DNA of 64,000 nucleotides from Bacillota bacterium (GCA_023401925.1 JAEXDA010000003.1:5128-69127), one strand, 5' to 3'. Positions 8,246 to 17,573 are shown, counted from the stretch's first letter. Translations and numbers: made by a program. Notes: generated from the sequence alone by a model not told the origin.

Positions 8246-9883
8246 TCAACCTTCATCATTTTGTTCCAAAATCAATGACCGGTAGTCCGTCGGCGATATT
8301 CCGAAATAATTCTTAAAAGCCTTACTGAAATAGTTATGATCATGATAGCCCAACATTTGCGATATATTCAGAATCTTGATGCTGGGGTCGCCGAGCAATT
8401 CCTTGGCGCGGTTCATCCGGACCTTCAATACATATTCGTAAATACCGAAACCGAATTCCTTTTTGAAAAGTTTCATTAAATAAACCCGGCTCAAGTAATA
8501 TTTTTCCGTGAAAAAGGATATTTTAATTTCCTCATGATAATTCCGGTCGATATATTCTTTGATCTCATTAATATTAAAATCCTTGCTGGATTTGATATAC
8601 GAGCTGATTTGGTTATAAAAATATTCCGCCAACCTTACCAGCAATTCGGAATAATCTTCAAAGGAATGATAATCCAATTCAATTTGGCCGATTCGCAACG
8701 GGTTCCGGTCGATTCGGGGATTGCCGGGCGGCTCGCCATACTCAAGGGCAATATTATCCATCATGATCAGAAATTCATCCAAGGTCCGCGTGGCGTCCCG
8801 GAAACTAAAAAAGGCTGAGTCCTTCACTTTTTTCAAATACTGCCGGATAATATTTTGGAGATAACCCAGACTGCCGTTTTCAATGGCATTGCGGATCAAG
8901 GCATTTTGGGTCAATATGGACTGAGTTTCCTTGGCAAAGGGCTCATCCTCTTTAGACCATACCCGTCCTTCCATAGCCAACAAATTATGGTTGTTGATGA
9001 TGGACCGGGCGCAATGATAAGAATCCCCCACCTTGTCCAAATCCGTCCGGAATTGACCGATCCCGGCAACTCCGATTATCCCGCAACTATTCTCCATATC
9101 TTCCACAATGGCCTGTAATTGTGAAAAGGCCGCTCCTTCAAGTTGTTCCAAAGGTGCCGTTCCCATGATTACACAAATGATTTCCCGTTCATTTTGGGGA
9201 TTCCGGAATCCAAAGAATTGTTGCCCATCGCGGGTCTTCCCATTGATCAATGTTATCAGAGACGTAAGTAGATGGCCCAATTCATTGTCATAATGAATGC
9301 GGGCTATGTTTGCCAAATTGGTGATTCGAAAAATTGCCGCTCCCAAGAGATCCCGTTCCTGGTATCCGATGATTTGCAGACTTTCCGGACCCAGGAGGGG
9401 CGCGCCATCCTCTTGAAGGAGGGATATAAAAATCTTTTCTTTCAAACTCGGCAGGGACAGATCTAGCTTTGAATGAATATCTTTGAGGGCCTTTTCTTCC
9501 CTCTTCCGCTGTTTTAAACTAGCAACAGCCTTTTGCAATGCCAGATTCAGTTCTGTTTTATTAATCGGTTTTAATAAATAGTCAATCGCTCTGGATTGAA
9601 TTGCCTGGTGGGTATATTCAAAGTCGTCATACCCGCTGATGACGATGTTCAATGTATTCCGGCACTCAACTGCCGCCTTTTGTAAAAATTCAATGCCGCT
9701 CAGTTCCGGCATCTTCATATCGACCAGGACGATATCCGGCTTTTGATCTCTCAACAATTGCAGCCCGGTTCTGCCATCACCCGCCTCAATAATTTCATCG
9801 ACTTCCAATTGATTCCATTCTCCCAGGATGCGGATGGCTTCGCGGACGGGTTCCTCATCATCAACAATCATTACTCGAAACAT
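8246..9883 (-). CDS. Response regulator with AraC-type DNA-binding domain (YesN-like)
   Basis: A 545-residue two-component regulator. Residues 1-120 are a receiver domain with the acidic pair DDE (8-10), phosphoacceptor Asp55 in VLVDMKMPE and a conserved Lys in DYLLKPINK. A long middle region follows, and residues about 440-540 form a double helix-turn-helix AraC/XylS domain (IKISFFTEKYYLSRVYLMKLFKKEFG, then ISQMLGYHDHNYFSKAFKNYFGISPTDYR). The start ATG lies seven bases past the stop of the histidine kinase, with AGGAGG inside the kinase's last codons, so the pair is translated together. The partner kinase is at 9890-11767; likely targets are the motif copies at 8191 and 13731. Confidence 0.9.
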   Translation of the reverse strand: MFRVMIVDDEEPVREAIRILGEWNQLEVDEIIEAGDGRTGLQLLRDQKPDIVLVDMKMPELSGIEFLQKAAVECRNTLNIVISGYDDFEYTHQAIQSRAIDYLLKPINKTELNLALQKAVASLKQRKREEKALKDIHSKLDLSLPSLKEKIFISLLQEDGAPLLGPESLQIIGYQERDLLGAAIFRITNLANIARIHYDNELGHLLTSLITLINGKTRDGQQFFGFRNPQNEREIICVIMGTAPLEQLEGAAFSQLQAIVEDMENSCGIIGVAGIGQFRTDLDKVGDSYHCARSIINNHNLLAMEGRVWSKEDEPFAKETQSILTQNALIRNAIENGSLGYLQNIIRQYLKKVKDSAFFSFRDATRTLDEFLIMMDNIALEYGEPPGNPRIDRNPLRIGQIELDYHSFEDYSELLVRLAEYFYNQISSYIKSSKDFNINEIKEYIDRNYHEEIKISFFTEKYYLSRVYLMKLFKKEFGFGIYEYVLKVRMNRAKELLGDPSIKILNISQMLGYHDHNYFSKAFKNYFGISPTDYRSLILEQNDEG

Positions 9884-9889
9884 CGGGAT

Positions 9890-11767
9890 TCAGGCCTCCT
9901 TTCGGGGCACTTCAAAGGTAATGAAGGTCCCGTTTTGATTGGTGTTGAGAGTCAAATGAAATTCTTCGCCAAACATTAATTTCAAACGGGTATTTAAATT
10001 GGTCAAACCAATACATTGATTACCGCTTTCCCCCCAGCCCCGGGACAGAGAATCCTGAATTTGCGCAAACCGGTCGGCTGCTATCCCCGGGCCATCATCC
10101 CGTACCGATATCCTGGCCTTTCTCCCTTCCAAGTAGACCTTTAAGGTAATGGTCACCGTGGAGCTCATTTTCTCCAGGGCATGTTTGATCGAATTCTCAA
10201 CCAGTGTCTGCAGAGCCAATTTTGGCAATTCAACCCTCAACGCTTTTTCTTCCACTTCTGACTGAAAGCGCAGCCGGTTGCCGAATCTGGCTTTTTGCAA
10301 TACCAGATAATTTTGCACATGCTGCATTTCTTCTTCCAGGGTAACAATATCCTTACCGCTGATGCAGTAACGGAAAGTGGAAGCCAGGGCATCCACCATT
10401 TTGCTGATATCCGAGTCGTTACTTTTCAAAGCCTTGGTAGAAATCGCCTGCAACGCGTTATAGAGAAAATGGGGATTTATTTCCGCTTCCAGCGCCTTTA
10501 AAATGGCATTCTTCTCAGTCAGTTTCATTTTATATTCTTCATTGATTAAGTCATCAATCTTTCTCACCATCAGATTGAATTGCCCGGCCAATTGGGCGAT
10601 TTCGTCATTACCGTTGATTTTGACCTCGGCCTTAAAATTACCGTTGCTGAATCCTTCCATTTTGGCGGCAAGTTTTTTTAAGCGAAAAGTAATGGCTTGC
10701 GAGGTGATACTTACCAAAACAACGGCCACCACCAAAAAAATTCCACCCATCAAAAAGCTCAAGTTACGGTTGGTTCGAGCGGTTTGATAAATCAGGCTAT
10801 AGGGGATAAATTTCACTAATTTCCAGTTGTCGCCGGGAGAAATATTACAAACCACCAGATACTTAAGACCGTTCATTCGCCAATTAAAAGTCCGGCTGCC
10901 GGTGGAGGAGAACTGTTTTAAAAACCGCTTGTTTCGGAATACGGCCTTCCGGTGGGGATCGCCGGCGTAAAAAAGATGATTGGCAGAGTCCAGCAGCGCC
11001 ACATGCTCTCCAGGATTGACCGGAATCCCCTTCAGTATCTGGTCCCGTTTCGATGCATTGAAATAAATCGATAATACCGCCACCGGTTCTCTGAAGGTGA
11101 TATTAATAATCTTCCGGTGATAAGCCATGAAAATATCGCCACGGATAAAGGAGAAACCGGTTTTTTTCGTGGAAAACAGGGGTTGAATGTAACAATTTTT
11201 CTCACTGCCGATGGTCCGGCGGTACCAGTTGGAATCGGGCAGTCCCTGATCATGAATGGACTTTACCCCGCCGTAAATATCCGAACGGGAAATATAATAA
11301 CTCTTTTGCGAAGAGATTAAATACAAGGTGACACACTCGATATCTTTCCCGGAATAAAACAAATTTCGCAGGTAATTTTCTAAAAATATTTGGGCCAAAT
11401 AGTCGGTGGGTTCGTTTTTAATGGCATCAATCATTACATCATAATTGATATTGGGCAGGGACAGCTTTTCGATTTGCCCGAAATAGTCCTCGAAATTCTG
11501 ATTCACCAGTTTTAACGTATTGCTGTTACTGGCGATATTGTTCTGAGCCGATTCATGTTCCAGCATTTTGTAGGAAATAAATGTAAAGGAGACTGCAATC
11601 AGCAAAATAATGGACGTAAACAGCAGGATCAGTTTGTTCACCAAACTGCCGGTACACTTCAAGAAAAGACGGTGAATGGCGTCAAAGACAAGATTCCATA
11701 ACCTGGTAATCAATTCGGACCTCTCTGCGGCAATAGTTTTAAAACCGGGAAAGAAAAATGGGCACAC
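9890..11767 (-). CDS. Sensor histidine kinase, YesM/LytS-type
   Basis: About 625 residues. First membrane helix at about 46-66, an extracellular sensory region to about 334, second helix at about 335-355, HAMP linker to about 408, then the His_kinase domain with LEAEINPHFLYNALQ (phosphoacceptor His433), an N-box ENSIKHAL and DDGPGIA for ATP binding. It probably senses an oligosaccharide outside the membrane, perhaps through the binding protein, and phosphorylates the adjacent regulator. The start is uncertain: GTG at 11767 has TGAGGGA upstream but lies at the edge of a 10-bp inverted repeat and puts 45 residues before the first helix; TTG/GTG codons near 11640-11665 are alternatives. Confidence 0.85.
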   Translation of the reverse strand: MCPFFFPGFKTIAAERSELITRLWNLVFDAIHRLFLKCTGSLVNKLILLFTSIILLIAVSFTFISYKMLEHESAQNNIASNSNTLKLVNQNFEDYFGQIEKLSLPNINYDVMIDAIKNEPTDYLAQIFLENYLRNLFYSGKDIECVTLYLISSQKSYYISRSDIYGGVKSIHDQGLPDSNWYRRTIGSEKNCYIQPLFSTKKTGFSFIRGDIFMAYHRKIINITFREPVAVLSIYFNASKRDQILKGIPVNPGEHVALLDSANHLFYAGDPHRKAVFRNKRFLKQFSSTGSRTFNWRMNGLKYLVVCNISPGDNWKLVKFIPYSLIYQTARTNRNLSFLMGGIFLVVAVVLVSITSQAITFRLKKLAAKMEGFSNGNFKAEVKINGNDEIAQLAGQFNLMVRKIDDLINEEYKMKLTEKNAILKALEAEINPHFLYNALQAISTKALKSNDSDISKMVDALASTFRYCISGKDIVTLEEEMQHVQNYLVLQKARFGNRLRFQSEVEEKALRVELPKLALQTLVENSIKHALEKMSSTVTITLKVYLEGRKARISVRDDGPGIAADRFAQIQDSLSRGWGESGNQCIGLTNLNTRLKLMFGEEFHLTLNTNQNGTFITFEVPRKEA

Positions 11768-11796
11768 GAAGCGAATCCCTCATTTTGTGTGCCCAT
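11758..11796. promoter_or_regulatory. 10-bp inverted repeat overlapping the kinase start
   Basis: ATGGGCACAC (11758-11767) and GTGTGCCCAT (11787-11796) are perfect complements around a 19-base loop. On the minus-strand mRNA the hairpin would enclose the ribosome site and touch the GTG start, so it could limit translation of the kinase relative to the permeases upstream. Function inferred. Confidence 0.45.
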
Positions 11797-11877
11797 CCCA
11801 AACGGCTCAAAGAAATCTCTATTTATATTTCCCGACTTCGTTCCCAATTCCTACCGGCGGTTTAAATAAACTTGAAT

Positions 11878-11921
11878 CCGGCAAGTAACTTCAAAAACTC
11901 AGTCACATTTAAACTTGCCGG
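11878..11921 (-). terminator. Stem-loop between permease and kinase genes
   Basis: CCGGCAAGT (11878-11886) pairs with ACTTGCCGG (11913-11921) around a 26-base loop, in the gap after the second permease on the minus strand. The following bases are AT-rich but without a long T-run, so termination would be partial. Confidence 0.45.
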
Positions 11922-11970
11922 ATCGAGGATAAAATGACCGGATCGGACCCTGAAAAAACGCGGCCCGCTT

Positions 11971-12804
11971 TCATCCCTTGACCGCCCCTGCGGTGACGCC
12001 CTTGATGATGTTCTTCTGCATCAATACAAAAAAAACCAGCGAGGGAAATACCGCCATAATCACTGCAGTCATCGCATATTGCCAATCGCTGATATATTGG
12101 CCCAGAAAAGTATAAACAGCCAAGGTCAAGGTCTGCGTATCCTTTGATCCGTTAATCATCAGCAAGGGCAAAAGAAAATCATTCCAAATCCACATCACGT
12201 CGATGACCACCAGGGTGGTCGTCACGACCTTCAATTGGGGAAAGATAATACAGAAAAACATCCGGAAGGTTGAAGCGCCGTCTACCAATGCGCATTCATC
12301 AATCTCCTTGGGAATCGACTTGATAAACCCGTGGTAGAGAAAGATGGCGATCGGCGCGCCGAAAGCCCAATATTGAATGCCTAAGCCCAGAACGCTGTCG
12401 GATAAATGGACCATTTTCGCAAGCTTCAATAAAGTAATCATGATTGTTTGAAAGGGGATTAACATGGGAGTAATGCAAACAAGATAAAGGATCCAACTAT
12501 ACCGGGTCTTGGTCCTGGAGAGCTTATAAGAGGCTATCGACCCGAAAAATACAATCCCGAAAATCCCTACCGTGGTAATGATCACATTATTCAAAAATAG
12601 CCGGGGATAATTAATGGATTGCCAAACATATCCGTAATTCCCGAAAAGGAATTGTTTGGGCAAAGCGATGACATCGGTCATCACTTCTTTATAACTTTTC
12701 AACGAGTTGCTGACCACTAAGAAAATGGGATATAAATAAAACAAAGCCAGAACAATCAGCACGATTTCCAGGATTATTAATCCTTTACGGTTTTCCTTCA
12801 TCAT
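11971..12804 (-). CDS. Carbohydrate ABC transporter permease, MalG type
   Basis: A 277-residue inner-membrane permease with six predicted helices, beginning with a helix at ILEIVLIVLALFYLYPIFLVV. The cytoplasmic EAA loop EIDECALVDGASTFRMFFCIIFPQL, which docks the ATPase, is present, and the C-terminus KGVTAGAVKG is typical of CUT1 MalG proteins. The ATG overlaps the stop of the MalF-type gene by four bases (ATGA) and has AGGAGG seven bases upstream, so the two are translationally coupled. No ATPase gene is nearby; a shared MsmX-like ATPase is expected elsewhere. Confidence 0.9.
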   Translation of the reverse strand: MMKENRKGLIILEIVLIVLALFYLYPIFLVVSNSLKSYKEVMTDVIALPKQFLFGNYGYVWQSINYPRLFLNNVIITTVGIFGIVFFGSIASYKLSRTKTRYSWILYLVCITPMLIPFQTIMITLLKLAKMVHLSDSVLGLGIQYWAFGAPIAIFLYHGFIKSIPKEIDECALVDGASTFRMFFCIIFPQLKVVTTTLVVIDVMWIWNDFLLPLLMINGSKDTQTLTLAVYTFLGQYISDWQYAMTAVIMAVFPSLVFFVLMQKNIIKGVTAGAVKG

Positions 12805-13688
12805 ACCTCAACCTCCTTACCTTTAAAATAGCTCACTTGCAGCAAGGTAATGACGATTACCACGATAAAGAGAATCATCGATTCGGCGGTACCATACCCG
12901 TAATTATTGTATTGAAATGCTTCCCGGTAGATGTTAAAAGTAACGCTGGATGTAGTTCCGCCGGGTCCTCCGCCGGTCAAAGAAAGGATGACATCAAAAA
13001 CTTTAATGGAATTGGTGAGCGCCAAAAAAACGCAGGTAGTCACCGAAGGCATAAGCATCGGCAAGGTTATGCTGAAAAATTTCCGGGCCGGTCCGACTCC
13101 ATCAACAACCGCTGCTTCCATGATATCCTGCGGGATCGATTGCAGTCCCGCGATATAAATCACACTGTAAAATCCCACCGACTGCCATACCGAGACAAAA
13201 AGCACCGAAAAAAACGCCAGATTCGGGACGCCGAGCCAACTCAATTTGAATATTCCAAAGCCGGTCATTTGGCTTAAAGAATCAAAGCCCATGGAAAAAA
13301 TGAACTTCCAGATAAAGCCGACAATCACCAGACTCAGGATGTAGGGGATGAAAAAGCCGGCCCGCAGCAAATTTTTAGTTTTAATGTTCTTAACCAGCAA
13401 TACGGCTAAAACCAAAGCCAGTACATTAATGATGATAATGTATAAAATACCATACTTCACTGTAAAAATGGAGGAATGCATAAAATCGGCGTCGCCCTGA
13501 AGAATTTGGATATAATTCTTGAGTCCGACAAATACCGGGTTTCTTTGAATACCGTTCCACTGGGTCATGGAATAGTAGATATTCATGCCGAAGGGAATAT
13601 AAAATGCAAAAAAAATGAAGATCATAATCGGTAATACATAAATGACAAACTCCAGTTTTTCGAGGGCTTTTTTCCCAATCTTGTTCAC
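12801..13688 (-). CDS. Carbohydrate ABC transporter permease, MalF type
   Basis: A 295-residue six-helix permease, partner of the MalG-type subunit. The EAA loop reads DIMEAAVVDGVGPARKFFSITLPML, with the canonical EAA..DG core. GTG at 13688 follows GGAGAGGTG at suitable distance. First gene of the leftward transport operon; the upstream region has a copy of the 43-bp motif (13731-13773), implying control by the YesN-type regulator encoded just downstream. Confidence 0.9.
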   Translation of the reverse strand: MNKIGKKALEKLEFVIYVLPIMIFIFFAFYIPFGMNIYYSMTQWNGIQRNPVFVGLKNYIQILQGDADFMHSSIFTVKYGILYIIIINVLALVLAVLLVKNIKTKNLLRAGFFIPYILSLVIVGFIWKFIFSMGFDSLSQMTGFGIFKLSWLGVPNLAFFSVLFVSVWQSVGFYSVIYIAGLQSIPQDIMEAAVVDGVGPARKFFSITLPMLMPSVTTCVFLALTNSIKVFDVILSLTGGGPGGTTSSVTFNIYREAFQYNNYGYGTAESMILFIVVIVITLLQVSYFKGKEVEV

Positions 13689-13730
13689 ATCAATTCACCT
13701 CTCCTTTATTTTAAATGAATACCCTCTTTG

Positions 13731-13773
13731 TTAAAATGTATTTAAGTAAACAACAAAGGGTAATATTGTGTTT
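13731..13773 (-). promoter_or_regulatory. Candidate AraC-type operator upstream of the permease genes
   Basis: Second copy of the motif at 8191-8233: AAATGTATTTAAGT is identical, AGGGTAA is identical, and the TTGTGTTT end differs from the other copy by one base. It sits 43-85 bases before the GTG start of the MalF-type permease, where an activator site or promoter would lie. Confidence 0.55.
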
Positions 13774-13852
13774 TTTACGCGGGGAATTCTTGGTAATCGG
13801 AAACTGGCCGTATCAACGGCGAGGATGAACTGCAATCTACATTCACAAAAAG

Positions 13853-13881
13853 GGGCTGCCGCTAAATATTTTTTGCAGCCC
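13853..13881. repeat. GGGCTGC / GCAGCCC hairpin
   Basis: A 7-bp stem (13853-13859, 13875-13881) enclosing a T-rich loop, between the divergently arranged permease gene and the decayed metallo-hydrolase. It resembles the ends of the MITE-like elements (GGGGCTGTCCC), but nothing else of the element is present. Confidence 0.3.
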
Positions 13882-13982
13882 GTCATCAACTTTGATAAAA
13901 TAAGCCTTACATACCCTTCCGAATATCGCTAAACCGGAAAGGTGCTTTCTATTTATCGAAATCAGCCAAAGGGGACACCATC

Positions 13983-14860
13983 ATGGATAGAATTGTGGAA
14001 GTCACGGGTGGATGGGTGGTAACGCTTTTTTAGTGCGGGGAGCGAAAAAAACTGCCTTAATTGATTGCGGCATGGCTTACTGTGCTTCCAATCTGATCCG
14101 CAACATCCAACAGGCGCTGGATCAATTGACGCTTGATTACATATTGATCAGCCATTCCCACTATGATCATATCAGCGCGATTCCTTATTTAAAAAAGGAA
14201 TGGCCTCATAGCAGGGTGCTCGGGGCGGAATATGCCAAGCAGATTTTACAGCGGTCAAACGCTTTAAAAACCATTCAAGAGCTGAATCGGCAAGCTGCTA
14301 AACTCTATGGCGACAACACTCTCATCGACTACGACGATAACTTGCTGAAAGTCAACGATACCGTGAGGGATGGAGACATACTGGATCTGGGCGCTTTAAC
14401 CGTTCAAGTCATCAAAAAAGAAGGCCATACCCGATGTTCTTTATCATTTTGGGTGAATGATGAAACGCTGTTTGCCAGCGAATCGTCCGGGTGTATGACC
14501 CGGTCCGGCACGATTTGCCCGGCATTTATCACCAGTTTTTCGGAGACAACGAATTCAATTCGCATCTGCCAAAAACTAAATCCCCGTTTTATCATCTCCC
14601 CACACTTTGGCCTGGTGGATGAAAAAGATAGGCCAAACTATTGGGAAAACTGCCTGTTGGCCGCCAGGAAAGCCCGAGAGCTCATTCTGCATTTTTCAGG
14701 GCTGGGATATGATGAACAGGCGATAGTCGACGAATATTAAAAAGTCTTCCGGGATGCGTCAAGCCAGGCCGTACAACCCAGGAATGCGTTCCTGCTAAAT
14801 ACCCGGGGGATGATCAAAAATGTGCTGCGGGAAAAGGGGCAGGGTTTATTCTCCCACTGA
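13983..14860 (+). pseudogene. Decayed metallo-beta-lactamase-fold hydrolase
   Basis: The main reading frame starts at an internal ATG (14012) and shows GGNAFLVRGAKKTALIDCGM and the metal-binding ISHSHYDHISA. It is damaged at both ends. AAAGGGGA precedes an ATG at 13983 that opens MDRIVEVTGGW in another frame and must shift near 14010-14018 to join GGNAFLV. At 14738 an in-frame TAA interrupts the protein, after which the same frame continues sensibly (KVFRDASSQAVQPRNAFLLN, then MIKNVLREKGQGLFSH) to a TGA at 14860. Intact, it would be about 290 residues. A shortened protein from 14012 to 14740 might still be made. Substrate unknown. Confidence 0.65.
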
Positions 14861-15204
14861 GGCCGCACCAAAAATGCGTAAGGCTTTAAACTCAAACCAG
14901 CACCGACTGAAGCCGAGGGTGTGAATCCTAGTTGTTGAGACGGTCAGCTTACCATTTTCTTAAAAATAAAACCTAATTTTTACGCTTTATCCCGTTCCGA
15001 TAGTCTATTCCCTCCCTATAAAGCGGGATTTCCACGATCCTATGGGGGAGGACCGCTGGTTTGACTCAACCTTAAGGGGTCCCTCACGAAAATATGCCTT
15101 TGGATAATAATTGCTTCAAAAAAAATCAAAATTGAAGTAAACTATTCATAAAACAATCTACCCTTTTCTTATCAAAAAGAGGTTTCGATTCCAATAAATA
15201 ACTT
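14861..15204. other. Intergenic stretch, nothing identified
   Basis: About 340 bases with no open frame of note. GC-rich segments near 14890-14950 and 15030-15080 could fold, but no known riboswitch or RNA family was recognised. Confidence 0.35.
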
Positions 15205-15219
15205 ATGAATAGGAAGCGG

Positions 15220-16152
15220 ATGCCAAGCATGTCTCATCAAGGATTAGAACCAATGTACGGAGCCATTAACGTTCCCTTGGCCATTTTTTGGGCCAAACCG
15301 GACCAGGAAAAAACTTACCGGAAGCTAAGTTGTCAGGCTGCTGCCGATCCGGATGCCTGGACCGAAAAACTGACAATCGACGAACGTTTATGGTTATATG
15401 GCAAAGTCGACACCATGGCCCTTTATGGAGAACGGGTGGCAATTCTGGAACATCAAGGGGATTGGCTAAGAGTGGCGGCTGTTTCTCAACGGACAATCCA
15501 AAACCCCTTGGGATACCCGGGTTGGATACCCGCCGGACAAATAGTGCTGAATGACAATTATCTCGAAGAACAGTTCAACTCAGAAAAAGTTGCCGTTACC
15601 GTGCCGAAAACCCCCTTGGTTAAAAATGACGGTTTGGATAATCTTCCCTGTTTCCTAAGTTATCAGACCCGGCTACCGCTTTTGGACGAAAAAGCTTCCA
15701 GCCTGGAAGTCCGTCTGCCGGACGGAACCTGTGGGGTTCTATCGGGCCATGCGGCAAAAAAAACATCCCGGCTTTCCTTTTCCGGTCTTTCCATTATTGA
15801 GGAAGCCCGGCGGTTTTTAGGGATCCCCTACTTATGGGGCGGTACCTCCGGCTGGGGATTTGACTGTTCCGGCTTTATGTTCCGGCTTTATCAGTCTCAG
15901 GGCATAGCGATTCCCCGGGATGCCTCGGAACAGGCGGCAACGGGTCTGGCGGTTCAAAAAGAAAACCTGCAACCGGGAGACTTGCTCTTTTTTGCCAAAG
16001 ATAAACTGGCTGAAAGGATTCATCATGTTGGAATGTATATCGGAAACGGACAGATGATCCACTCTCCCAACAGCAAGTCGGTCATAAGAATTGAGTCCTA
16101 TGAAGCCGGTATTTATGGTGAGGAGTATTGGGGGGCCAGGCGGTGTTGTTAA
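15220..16152 (+). CDS. NlpC/P60 gamma-D-Glu-diamino-acid endopeptidase (YkfC-like)
   Basis: About 310 residues. Two SH3b-like segments (to about residue 180) precede a C-terminal NlpC/P60 domain with YLWGGTSGWGFDCSGFMF (catalytic Cys), HHVGMYIG (His) and MIHSPNS (third polar residue); in the longer frame from 15205 these are Cys221, His274 and His286. No signal peptide is visible, so it may act in the cytoplasm on imported muropeptides, cutting gamma-D-Glu-diamino acid bonds. The epimerase at 17574-18659 acts on the L-Ala-D-Glu dipeptide released by this class of enzyme. ATG at 15220 has AGGA five bases upstream; ATG at 15205 lacks a site. The gene order differs from the Bacillus ykf operon because the epimerase is on the other strand. 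Confidence 0.8.
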   Translation: MPSMSHQGLEPMYGAINVPLAIFWAKPDQEKTYRKLSCQAAADPDAWTEKLTIDERLWLYGKVDTMALYGERVAILEHQGDWLRVAAVSQRTIQNPLGYPGWIPAGQIVLNDNYLEEQFNSEKVAVTVPKTPLVKNDGLDNLPCFLSYQTRLPLLDEKASSLEVRLPDGTCGVLSGHAAKKTSRLSFSGLSIIEEARRFLGIPYLWGGTSGWGFDCSGFMFRLYQSQGIAIPRDASEQAATGLAVQKENLQPGDLLFFAKDKLAERIHHVGMYIGNGQMIHSPNSKSVIRIESYEAGIYGEEYWGARRCC

Positions 16153-16162
16153 TCCCTTTTAA

Positions 16163-16598
16163 ATTTTCCCTTAGGAATTGGCGGAAGTTCAAATGAATGT
16201 TTGCGAACAACCCCATGGCAGCTACGGCGCTAAAAATGGTCAAAACGATATTTGTGTCGGAAAGTAAAGGCAACAATTACCGGGTGGCGGAAAAACCGCT
16301 CTAAAAAGTCGGCCTGACAATCGGCGTCTCTGAGTTTACCCAGCTGACCGAGGCGGGATTGCAAAAAATTGGCTTCAAGGTGAGCTTTCCCAAGACCCTC
16401 GCCTATGGTTATACTTTAAAAGATATGACCCAAAAGCCTATAGCATGAAGATAACACACAGTCTGTATTGGGAATATGGCGGGCTCGGTTATTACTTAAA
16501 TTCGCATTAACCATTGCGCGGCAAGGATCTGACATTAGAGGAAGCGGTAAAAATAGCCGAATCGTTTATTCAGGGGCAACGCAATTCGTTTCGGAATG
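16163..16598 (+). pseudogene. Decayed DUF4367-like protein
   Basis: Fragments in the plus strand read as a degraded coding region: a frame from 16215 (PMAATALKMVKTIFVSESKG) is broken by TAA, then continues AGLQKIGFKVSFPKTLAYGYTLKDM to another stop. A third piece in a neighbouring frame reads SLYWEYGGLGYYLNSH, stop, then LTLEEAVKIAESFIQGQ. The GFKV-P-TL-GY-L and WE-GGL-Y pattern with a closing ..KIAESFI matches the DUF4367 domain, usually the extracellular part of small membrane or anti-sigma-like proteins. At least three stops and one shift show it is not functional. Confidence 0.5.
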
Positions 16599-17264
16599 TC
16601 ACTTTCCTTTTGCGAATGCAATCATATCCTCGGGGGTCCCTTGAATGATGAACGGTGCTCGCCTTGGATCCAGCCACTCAAGGATTCGTCCCAGGTTCTC
16701 CTCCGACACGGCGGTACAACCCGCAGTCGGCTGATCTTCGCTTTTCCAGACATGAAGAAAAATGGCGCTTCCCTTGCCCGGCTCCCGGGCCGCATTATAA
16801 TTAATGACGACCGCATGGCGGTAGGAAATTTTCTCTTCATAAAGCCACTCCGCGCTCTGCCAATCCTTCGGGTCGCCATTATGGTAATGGACCCATTTGT
16901 TATAGTCTGCCGACCGGCTGTCATCCACCCAGTAGTCTTCCGGAGTCAGGCAAACATACGGATATCTTGTCCCCTCAAGGATCGGAATCAGACCAAAGGC
17001 TATCCCCAAAGAAAAAATGCCGCTGGGTGATTTTCCATCGCCTTCCAGGGCCTTTCCCATTCCGCCCCGGCCGATATTGGCCGACATGGCGGCAATCCTA
17101 TTCCATTTCCCGTTTTGCTGTTCATACAAACCCATATCAGCCTTGAATCCGCCGCAACTCATTACCACCAGAGCCTGTTCCGACGGAAGCCGGCCTAGAA
17201 GTTTTAAAATCGCGGTGTAGTATTTGTTTTGAGAAGAATTATTCGCTATGCTCTCTTGAATCAA
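16599..17264 (-). CDS. L,D-transpeptidase (YkuD-fold) protein
   Basis: About 221 residues. Core reads KSPSGIFSLG then a long insert, AVVINYN, and the catalytic region IFLHVWKSEDQPTAGCTAV with His174 and Cys186 (numbering from 17273), the HxnTxGC signature of YkuD-type L,D-transpeptidases or carboxypeptidases. No signal peptide or LysM, so cytoplasmic or non-classically exported. Known family members act on tetrapeptide stems of peptidoglycan; the surrounding muropeptide genes fit. TTG at 17264 lies eight bases after GGAG; a GTG at 17273 overlaps that ribosome site and is less likely. Monocistronic. Confidence 0.75.
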   Translation of the reverse strand: MIQESIANNSSQNKYYTAILKLLGRLPSEQALVVMSCGGFKADMGLYEQQNGKWNRIAAMSANIGRGGMGKALEGDGKSPSGIFSLGIAFGLIPILEGTRYPYVCLTPEDYWVDDSRSADYNKWVHYHNGDPKDWQSAEWLYEEKISYRHAVVINYNAAREPGKGSAIFLHVWKSEDQPTAGCTAVSEENLGRILEWLDPRRAPFIIQGTPEDMIAFAKGK

Positions 17265-17273
17265 AACCGTCAC

Positions 17274-17573
17274 TCCAATTCTTGTCCCTCACGACTCTTT
17301 GGTTATTGGACGAAATCAGCCGCTTGATTTCCGGATGAATCCTGCGATATGAAGCGTTTCCCCTTATTAAAAATTGCTAAATATATAAGGTATATCGGCA
17401 ACTTCTTCCCGGGTTAATAGGTATAAAAAACAGCGAGACACACAGGGAAGCGCCGCTAAAACATACTTTTGAATCAAAAAAGTAAAATGATTTCATATAT
17501 AAAACCGTTACTCCTAATAAATCAAATATCAATTCAAGTCATTCCTTAGCTGTAAAAATATCTTCTTTCGGTT
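17274..17573. other. Intergenic stretch, nothing identified
   Basis: AT-rich 300 bases between two leftward genes. A short open stretch reading into the start of the downstream gene was noted but has no start or family resemblance. No hairpin terminator is obvious for the epimerase gene. Confidence 0.3.

Noticed and set aside
14861..15204. Possible structured RNA before the NlpC/P60 gene
   Set aside because: Some GC-rich pairing but no recognised family and no clear terminator before the gene.
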